From the NCBI GenBank assembly GCA_017625405.1, contig JAGALB010000043.1, positions 217,900 through 255,830 of the forward strand: 37,931 nt of DNA, given 5' to 3'. Under the pieces are notes generated by a model. It was not told where the DNA came from, ran no database searches, and worked only from the letters and a program-made list of their open reading frames with translations. Position 1 is the first letter of the stretch. The number at the start of each line of letters is the position of its first letter. The DNA is from Ruminiclostridium sp. (GTDB lineage Bacteria; Bacillota; Clostridia; Oscillospirales; Ruminococcaceae). This document shows, in pieces, positions 32,539 to 37,931 of this stretch. The position numbers and the translations under genes were made by a program.

Positions 32539-33216
32539 ATGAAACTACATAATATTTACAGATTTTTTATTAATATCATTTATCCTAATATATGTCCGTG
32601 CTGTGAAACTATAATTGAGTATGACGGCGATTTCTGCGACAAGTGCAGAAATAAGATATTGCCGTATGATTCTGATTTCATAATAAAGCATGTGGATGAA
32701 TTTACCGCATACTGTTATTATGAGGGTATAATACGCCATGCGATAAGAAAATACAAAATAACAGCCAAGGGAAATAGCTATTATGCATTTGCCTTCAGTA
32801 TTGCCCAGACCTTGAGAAGAAAAAGACTTACAAATGGTCTTGATGGAATTGTGTATATTCCCATGACAAAAGCGGCTCAAAATGAACGAGGATATAATCA
32901 GGTGAAATTGATGGCAAAAGAATTACATTCTCTTCTGGATATACCTGTTTATGATGCACTTGTTAAAATAAGAAATACAAAATCCCAGAAATCTGTTTCA
33001 GCGGAGGCAAGGCGTTCAAATCTGAAGAATGCATTTGCAATCTCCGACAAAGTTGATATAAAAGGAAAGAGATTACTTCTGATTGATGATGTATGCACAA
33101 CAGGAAACACCATTTCAGAGGCTGCACGGATACTCAAGGAAGCGGGCGCAGATATGGTTATTGCTGCATCATTTGCAAAAACAAGGGATATTCATTCAAA
33201 AAACTTGACTAATTAA
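32539..33216 (+). CDS. ComF family phosphoribosyltransferase-like protein
   Basis: This 225-aa protein has an N-terminal zinc-finger-like set CPCCETII then CDKCRNK (near 14-38) and a C-terminal phosphoribosyltransferase domain with IPMTKAAQNERGYNQ (near 107) and the PRPP-binding loop LLLIDDVCTTGNTISEA (near 175-191). Proteins of this type (ComFC, GntX) serve DNA uptake or related processes in the cytosol, and their enzymatic activity is not settled. It starts 14 nt after the pyr terminator without a good ribosome binding site, so expression may be low or depend on read-through. Confidence 0.88.
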   Translation: MKLHNIYRFFINIIYPNICPCCETIIEYDGDFCDKCRNKILPYDSDFIIKHVDEFTAYCYYEGIIRHAIRKYKITAKGNSYYAFAFSIAQTLRRKRLTNGLDGIVYIPMTKAAQNERGYNQVKLMAKELHSLLDIPVYDALVKIRNTKSQKSVSAEARRSNLKNAFAISDKVDIKGKRLLLIDDVCTTGNTISEAARILKEAGADMVIAASFAKTRDIHSKNLTN

Positions 33217-33233
33217 AGAAATAATATTATAAT
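33205..33233 (+). promoter_or_regulatory. sigma-A promoter of the radical SAM gene
   Basis: TTGACT (33205-33210) and a perfect TATAAT (33228-33233) have a 17-nt spacer. The -35 box lies within the last codons of the comF-like gene. Confidence 0.75.
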
Positions 33234-33273
33234 TAATAATGAAATAATACTAAAACAAAGGAAAGGGTATAAT

Positions 33274-33891
33274 ATGAAGATTTTCTACGATCTTAACGGA
33301 TCTCTTTACGCCAATATAACCAACAAATGCCCCTGTGCATGCAGATTCTGTCTCAGAAACAACGGCGACAGCGTAGGGGGAAATGATAGTTTATGGCTTG
33401 AACATGAGCCTACAATTGATGAAATCAAATCTGCTTTTGACGAGGTTGATAAATCAAAATATAACGAAGTGGTTTTCTGCGGTTACGGCGAACCTATGGA
33501 AAGAGCATCTGATCTTATCGAAGTTGCAAAATATATCAAGGAAAAGTCTGATCTCAGAATCAGAATCAACACTAACGGTCTTGTATTACTTATGCATCCT
33601 ACTTTTGACCTTAGTTCAATGGAAGGTCTGATTGACAGCCTTTCTATCAGTCTTAATGCGTCCGATCCTGAGAAATACTATTATATAACAAATTCAAAAT
33701 TCGGATTACCTTCATACAATTCAATGCTCAGCTTTGCCGTGAGTGCTTCTGCATTTGTGCCTAATGTTGTTTTTACAATAGTTGGTGTGGTTGATGATGA
33801 TGAGGTAAATGCCTGCAAGGAAAGAGCAGCAGACCTTGGTATTCCGCTTAAAATCAGGAGTTATATTTCAAATAATACTGATTATAATTGA
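33274..33891 (+). CDS. TatD-associated-type radical SAM protein
   Basis: This 205-aa protein belongs to the radical SAM superfamily. The CxxxCxxC motif that holds the [4Fe-4S] cluster is CPCACRFC at residues 19-26, followed by the GGE-like SAM-binding FCGYGEP near 69-75 and a strand INTNG near 98. The short length and N-terminus (IFYDLNGSLYANITNKC) resemble the group annotated as TatD family-associated radical SAM proteins. Its substrate is unknown. No tatD gene is present in this window. The start has GAAAGGG. It has its own promoter and only weak inverted repeats after it. Confidence 0.85.
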   Translation: MKIFYDLNGSLYANITNKCPCACRFCLRNNGDSVGGNDSLWLEHEPTIDEIKSAFDEVDKSKYNEVVFCGYGEPMERASDLIEVAKYIKEKSDLRIRINTNGLVLLMHPTFDLSSMEGLIDSLSISLNASDPEKYYYITNSKFGLPSYNSMLSFAVSASAFVPNVVFTIVGVVDDDEVNACKERAADLGIPLKIRSYISNNTDYN

Positions 33892-33898
33892 TTTTTCA

Positions 33899-33938
33899 AT
33901 GTTCCGGAATCGTTTATTGCGGTCCCGGAATTCATTTT
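33899..33938 (+). terminator. weak hairpin after the radical SAM gene
   Basis: TTCCGG (33902-33907) and CCGGAA (33925-33930) can pair, extended across a bulge by AATG/CATT and followed by TTTT. It is less convincing than the other terminators here. Confidence 0.35.
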
Positions 33939-33989
33939 AGTTCAAGTCGGATGTTCATGTGTTTAATAAAATATGAAAGTGAGTAGAAA

Positions 33990-35537
33990 TTGAAAAAAAG
34001 ATTTTTATTTTTATTCTTATTGTTCGGATTTATAATAAATATTGCATCCTGTAACAGCACTGATAAGGCATATCCGTTTAAATACGCAATTACAGGTAAT
34101 CCTAAAACTCTTGATCCGCAGTGTGCGCTTAATGACAATTCGGATGCGGTTATCCACACTGTTTTTCAGGGTCTGTTTACCTTTGGCGAAAACGGCGAAA
34201 TTGAAAACGGTATGATTGATAGTTTCCATATAAGTGAAGACGGAACTATCTGGACATTTAATATCAAACCCGGTATTTATTGGTCTGATGGTGATGAATT
34301 TTCTGCTGAATGTACAGCTGAGGATTTTGTGTTCGGTTTTCAGAGACTATTCAGGCCTGCGACGAAATCTGAATGTGCAGCCGATTATTTCATAATTAAG
34401 AACTCTGAAGCTGTAAATAGCGGTGCAGTATCCGATATTTCCTTGCTTGGAGTACGTGCTATTGATAAATATACGCTGGAGATCGTTCTGAATGAGCCAT
34501 GTTCTGATTTTATGTCATTGCTTGCATTACCGCCCGCAATGCCATGTAATCAGGAGTTTTTTGAAAGTACACAGGGAAGATATGGTCTTGCAGCCGATTG
34601 CGTCGCATCAAACAATGGTTATTATGTTCATACATGGAATTATGATAAATGGAGCGACGAAGGAAATTATATAATTCTCCGAAGAAATACTTTGAATCAG
34701 TATTCTGCTGATTCGCCATACACGATAAATCTGTTCATTGATCCTGTTAATGAGAGAAAAGATTTTGATGAAGAAATTCTTAATGTATATAAGGGGAAAG
34801 ATTACAAGGAAATAACAGAGTTACATCGTACATATAAATCTGACGAGTATGAGACCGCAGTATGGGGATTAATTTTCAATACTAAGGGTAATTTTTCAAG
34901 TCATAACTATCGTCTTGAGCTTTCAGCAGCTACTGAATTTACAGCATCTGATGAAAGATACAAGGCTTTTAACGGCATTATTCCTTATTCTGTTATAACA
35001 GGGCAGGGCAGCTACCGTGATATTGTAGGCGACCTTAACAGCGTTATTTCTTCTGCAAAGGGAGTTGGCACTCTTTCGGGAATGAGAATGATAATGCCAT
35101 CAGGTACTGGTCTTCGTACGGATATTGGTAAAATTCTTCAGAAATGGCAGTCTGAATGCGGTTTTTACTGCAGTATATCAGAGCTTGATTCGTCCGAGTA
35201 TACAAGTGCTCTTGAAAACGGAGATTTTGATATTGCTCTTGTAAAGCTTACAGGAGAATATAATTCGCCCTATGCTTACCTCAATGATTTTCTTACAGGA
35301 AATTCTGCAAATTATGGCAATTATGAAAACCAGAAGTATTCCCATATTATAAACAGCGCTCTGTCATCAAACGATAGTACAGCATCATCCGTTTATTATA
35401 AGGAGGCTGAACAGTTATTGATTGACAGTGGTATTTTTGTTCCGCTGTGTATTGAAACGGAGTACGTTTTCTACAAGGAGAAGCTTGAAACGATATGTTA
35501 TAATCCGTTTTCAGGGGTTTATAGCATAAAAGGATAG
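33990..35537 (+). CDS. Orphan family 5 solute-binding lipoprotein (OppA-like)
   Basis: This 515-aa extracellular binding protein has a lipoprotein signal peptide ending NIASC (Cys21). The family 5 pattern is clear: YAITGNPKTLDPQCALN (near 31-47), VFQGLFTFGENGEIENGMI, then IWTFNIKPGIYWSDGDEFSAEDF-like sequence (near 88-108), and a C-terminal PLCIETEYVFY segment. Such proteins bind oligopeptides or similar ligands for ABC importers. No permease or ATPase gene is near, so it is an orphan. The start is TTG at 33990 with GTGAG upstream. It is followed after 8 nt by a HAD hydrolase, probably in one transcript. Confidence 0.87.
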   Translation: MKKRFLFLFLLFGFIINIASCNSTDKAYPFKYAITGNPKTLDPQCALNDNSDAVIHTVFQGLFTFGENGEIENGMIDSFHISEDGTIWTFNIKPGIYWSDGDEFSAECTAEDFVFGFQRLFRPATKSECAADYFIIKNSEAVNSGAVSDISLLGVRAIDKYTLEIVLNEPCSDFMSLLALPPAMPCNQEFFESTQGRYGLAADCVASNNGYYVHTWNYDKWSDEGNYIILRRNTLNQYSADSPYTINLFIDPVNERKDFDEEILNVYKGKDYKEITELHRTYKSDEYETAVWGLIFNTKGNFSSHNYRLELSAATEFTASDERYKAFNGIIPYSVITGQGSYRDIVGDLNSVISSAKGVGTLSGMRMIMPSGTGLRTDIGKILQKWQSECGFYCSISELDSSEYTSALENGDFDIALVKLTGEYNSPYAYLNDFLTGNSANYGNYENQKYSHIINSALSSNDSTASSVYYKEAEQLLIDSGIFVPLCIETEYVFYKEKLETICYNPFSGVYSIKG

Positions 35538-35545
35538 GTGATTAT

Positions 35546-36208
35546 TTGAAAGCAATTATTTTCGATGCTTTTGGAACGCTTTTCAAGATTACAAACGGCG
35601 GTTCAGCAAGGTTTATAATGAGTAAAATAACCGAAAACGGTGTAATAGTTGATGAAACTGCATTTTTAGATGAATGGAAATCGTATTATAAAAAGTGTAC
35701 TGATGGCAGTTGCGGATTTAATACAGAACGTGATATTTTTGTATCAAGGATTCAGATGTTTTACAACAGGTACAGTGTAATCAGAAACGCTGATAATGAC
35801 GCTGATTTCTTGCTTGCGGAAGCATTTAAACGTGATGTTTATCCTGAAACAAAAGCCGTAATCAAGGAGCTTATGTCAAAATATAAGGTTTTTATCGGCT
35901 CAAACACTGATAATGATGTGATTGAAAGCGTAATATCAAATAATAATATTACTGTTCACAAAGTTTACACATCAGAAAATCTCAAATGCTATAAACCAAA
36001 CCCGATATTTTATCAGAAAATACTCGATGACAATAATTTGTCGTCGTATGATGCGTTGTTTGTTGGTGATTCAGTAACCGATGATGTTCTCGGTCCGAAG
36101 GCTTTGGGAATCAGAACTGTGTGGATAGATAGGGAAGGGAAAGGCGGAGATTTCGGGCAGGATTATACGGTTACGGATTTGAATGGGCTTTGGGAGGTAA
36201 TGAAATGA
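35546..36208 (+). CDS. HAD superfamily hydrolase
   Basis: This 220-aa cytosolic phosphatase-like protein starts from a TTG with AGGTGA upstream. The HAD motifs are motif I IFDAFGTLF (residues 4-12, the first Asp being the nucleophile), motif II FIGSNTD (near 113-119, Ser/Asn), a lysine in KCYKPNP (near 148) and motif IV FVGDSVTDDVLGPKALG (near 172-188). The second acidic residue of motif I is Ala in DAF, as in haloacid dehalogenase-type and some phosphatase subfamilies. The cap is helical (C1 type). The substrate is unknown. Its stop overlaps the next gene by 4 nt (ATGA). Confidence 0.87.
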   Translation: MKAIIFDAFGTLFKITNGGSARFIMSKITENGVIVDETAFLDEWKSYYKKCTDGSCGFNTERDIFVSRIQMFYNRYSVIRNADNDADFLLAEAFKRDVYPETKAVIKELMSKYKVFIGSNTDNDVIESVISNNNITVHKVYTSENLKCYKPNPIFYQKILDDNNLSSYDALFVGDSVTDDVLGPKALGIRTVWIDREGKGGDFGQDYTVTDLNGLWEVMK

Positions 36209-36540
36209 TTACAGACGATTTATACATAGTGAATTATTGTCACCCAAACTGTGTTCCTCTGAAAAATATTATGAGATTACCAAAGGAAGAAGCTTTCGCA
36301 CTTGCTTATGAAATGGCACAGCAAAACAAAGACACAACAGCGTTTTATCGCTTTGCGGATTTTGAAAATTATTATCCCGAACGCTTAAAAACTGATGAGC
36401 TTTTATATTCTCAATTTGTCAAAATTGGTGGAAAAGCAACAGAAAGGCATCCTCTTTCATTTGTACTTCAAGGCAGCGAATATCTTAATGTTTATTACAT
36501 AGAGGTACAAGTTTGGTGTGATATTGGTTGCGGTGACTGA
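36205..36540 (+). CDS. Small conserved-looking protein of unknown function
   Basis: I cannot assign this 111-aa protein. It starts at the ATG at 36205, which overlaps the HAD stop (ATGA) and has GGGAGG upstream, so it is clearly translated in coupling with the HAD gene. It is acidic to neutral, soluble and has no signal or membrane segment. Notable are an early CHPNCVPL (Cys-His-Cys set, residues 12-19), MRLPKEEAFALAYEMA, an aromatic YRFADFENYYPERL (near 48-61) and a C-terminal VWCDIGCGD. The cysteines could bind a metal, but this is only a guess. It ends before a strong terminator. Confidence 0.7.
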   Translation: MITDDLYIVNYCHPNCVPLKNIMRLPKEEAFALAYEMAQQNKDTTAFYRFADFENYYPERLKTDELLYSQFVKIGGKATERHPLSFVLQGSEYLNVYYIEVQVWCDIGCGD

Positions 36541-36563
36541 TGTATCATAATTTGGTATAATAA

Positions 36564-36592
36564 AACCCCTCGGTACTTTGTACCGAGGGGTT
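36564..36592. terminator. bidirectional terminator between converging genes
   Basis: AACCCCTCGGTAC (36564-36576) and GTACCGAGGGGTT (36580-36592) are perfectly complementary around TTT. The T-run is better on the minus strand, which fits the end of serA. Confidence 0.88.
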
Positions 36593-36612
36593 CATTATGT
36601 AATTTTATAAAA

Positions 36613-37776
36613 TTACTTGATAACACGAACGTTGATAACAGATTCAACAGCCTTGATCTTATCAGCAATGCTGTCTGTGTTGCCCTTAACGTCGAGAACT
36701 GTGTAAGCCATATCCTTCTTGGACTTGCTAACCATGTTTTCAATGTTAATGCCGTTTTCAGCAGCAACAGCAGTTACCTTTGTAAGTAAGCCTTCAACAT
36801 TCTTGTGGATTACACAGATCTTAGCGTCACCGCTCATAGGAACGGATACGTTAGGAAGGTTTACACTGTTGATGATATCGCCCTTTTCGAGGTAAGCGAT
36901 GATTTCGTTAACAGCCATAACTGCACAGTTGTCTTCACTTTCAGGAGAAGAAGCACCGAGGTGGGGGAATGCTGTAACGCCTTCAACACCGATAAGGTCA
37001 TCAGTTACGAAGTCTGTTACATAAGCAGCCATGCCGCCGTTTGCGAGAGCGTCGATGATAGCCTTGCTGTCAACGAGGTCAGCTCTTGCAAAGTTGAGAA
37101 TACGTACATTCTTCTTCATTGTAGCGATGGATTCAGCATTGATCATGCCCTTTGTTTCGGGAGTAGCAGGAGCGTGAAGTGTGATGTAATCGCACTGTTC
37201 AAAGATTTCCTTATTGCTCTTTACATAGTTGATCTTTGTAGAAAGGTGAAGAGCGCCGTCAACAGAAAGGAAGGGGTCTGCACCATAAACTTCCATACCG
37301 AGAGCAGCAGCTGCATTAGCAACTAAAGCACCGATAGCACCAAGACCGATAACACCGAGCTTCTTGCCCTTGATTTCGGGACCAGCAAACTGAGCCTTGC
37401 CTTTTTCTACAAGCTTGCCAACTTCGTCGCCCTTGCCCTTTAAGGTCTTGAGCCAATCCATGGAAGCAGCGACCTTACGGCTGGAGAGGAATAAACCTGC
37501 TAAAACAAGTTCCTTAACAGCGTTAGCGTTAGCACCGGGAGTGTTGAATACAACGATACCCTTTTCGGAGCACTTTTCAATCGGAATATTGTTTGTGCCT
37601 GCGCCAGCTCTTGCAATAGCAAGGAGGTTGTCGCCGAGCTCCATTTCGTGCATGGAAGCGGAACGAACGAGAATAGCAGCAGGATCAGCCATATCTTCGC
37701 TGAATGTATACTTGCTCTTGTCAAATAAATCTGTACCGCAAGCAGCAATCTTATTGAGTGTTAAAACATTGTACAT
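36613..37776 (-). CDS. serA: D-3-phosphoglycerate dehydrogenase (ACT-containing short form)
   Basis: This is the first step of serine synthesis, oxidation of 3-phosphoglycerate with NAD+. The 387-aa protein has the NAD loop LGVIGLGAIGALVANAA (near 139-155), the catalytic Arg in LNFARADLV (near 227-235), the catalytic His in FPHLGASSPESEDN (near 274-287) and a C-terminal ACT domain from about 315 (ICVIHKNVEGLLTKVTAV), likely for serine sensing. In the loop YVTDFVTDDLIG, where the catalytic Glu is expected, only Asp residues are seen. The start has AGGAGT 8 nt upstream. It follows serC by 26 nt on the same strand. Confidence 0.93.
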   Translation of the reverse strand: MYNVLTLNKIAACGTDLFDKSKYTFSEDMADPAAILVRSASMHEMELGDNLLAIARAGAGTNNIPIEKCSEKGIVVFNTPGANANAVKELVLAGLFLSSRKVAASMDWLKTLKGKGDEVGKLVEKGKAQFAGPEIKGKKLGVIGLGAIGALVANAAAALGMEVYGADPFLSVDGALHLSTKINYVKSNKEIFEQCDYITLHAPATPETKGMINAESIATMKKNVRILNFARADLVDSKAIIDALANGGMAAYVTDFVTDDLIGVEGVTAFPHLGASSPESEDNCAVMAVNEIIAYLEKGDIINSVNLPNVSVPMSGDAKICVIHKNVEGLLTKVTAVAAENGINIENMVSKSKKDMAYTVLDVKGNTDSIADKIKAVESVINVRVIK

Positions 37777-37802
37777 TGGTTTTTACTCCTTTATGCTTAA
37801 AA

Positions 37803-37931
37803 TTAGCAGTTTTCTGCTTCAAACTTCTTCATGAAATCAACGAGAGCCTGAACGCCTTCGATAGGCATAGCATTGTAGATGGAAGCTCTCATACCGCCAA
37901 CGGAACGGTGACCCTTGAGGTTTTCAAGACC
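37803..37931 (-). CDS. serC: Phosphoserine aminotransferase (3' part only)
   Basis: These are the last 42 codons of a gene that enters from the right edge. The visible protein is [20 protein letters not shown] followed by [22 protein letters not shown]. The stretch [16 protein letters not shown] is the conserved C-terminal signature of SerC, which transfers an amino group to 3-phosphohydroxypyruvate. It lies directly upstream of serA in the same direction, so the two form a serine operon. The promoter is outside the window. Confidence 0.93.
   Translation of the reverse strand, partial: GLENLKGHRSVGGMRASIYNAMPIEGVQALVDFMKKFEAENC

Noticed and set aside
1-37931. CRISPR array, insertion sequence, prophage or integrated element
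   Set aside because: No regularly spaced repeats, transposase, integrase or phage structural genes were seen. Both tRNA genes lack flanking att-like duplications or integrases.

Overview
The window looks like chromosomal core DNA from a low-to-mid GC Gram-positive anaerobe of the class Clostridia, most likely a gut or rumen member of the Oscillospiraceae (Ruminococcus-like). The grounds are the hprK / murB / rapZ / whiA / dnaE / pfkA gene block, a two-subunit (PyrK/PyrD) dihydroorotate dehydrogenase, a class II GalT, a folate riboswitch of the folT type, strong AAAGGA/GGAGG ribosome binding sites, near-consensus sigma-A promoters and many short intrinsic terminators. No phage, insertion sequence, integrase, CRISPR array or rRNA was seen. 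Taxonomy is inferred from gene content only.

Layout. 1-1518 (minus strand): K+ uptake (trkA and the first part of trkH), divergent from 1736-5679, a complete polyamine importer potABCD. 5803-8452: a polar amino acid ABC importer (binding protein, permease, ATPase) plus a GNAT acetyltransferase. 8563-11381: a stand-alone HIRAN protein, tRNA-Leu(UAA), galT, a DUF5680 protein and tRNA-Thr(GGU). 11541-20423: one long co-directional block with HPr kinase/phosphorylase, a PHP-family phosphatase, a ROK sugar kinase, MurB, RapZ, WhiA and DnaE, linking carbon control, wall synthesis and replication. 20564-23337: pfkA, then a THF riboswitch controlling a FolT-like ECF substrate-binding subunit, then proC. 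23567-32480: a pyrimidine operon pyrC-pyrF-carA-carB-(4-TM protein)-pyrK-pyrD. 32539-36540: comF, a TatD-associated-type radical SAM protein, an orphan family 5 solute-binding lipoprotein, a HAD hydrolase and a small unknown protein. 36613-37931 (minus): serA and the end of serC.

Two protein-level anomalies stand out. (1) The amino acid binding lipoprotein at 5803-6585 reads as a circular permutation of the SBP_bac_3 fold. The half that normally comes second (GVQLGTTGD to the C-terminal helix) comes first after the lipobox. The half that normally comes first (NAQFPPYE to TQVIIV) comes last. (2) The small subunit of carbamoyl-phosphate synthase (carA) has lost two of three residues of its glutaminase triad: the nucleophilic Cys is Gly and the catalytic His is Arg, although the frame is intact. 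The pyrimidine pathway here may therefore take free ammonia. Secondary points are an expanded FolT, a PotD with both a lipid anchor and a C-terminal membrane helix, an unknown membrane protein inside the pyr operon, and several leader hairpins that could act as attenuators or operators.
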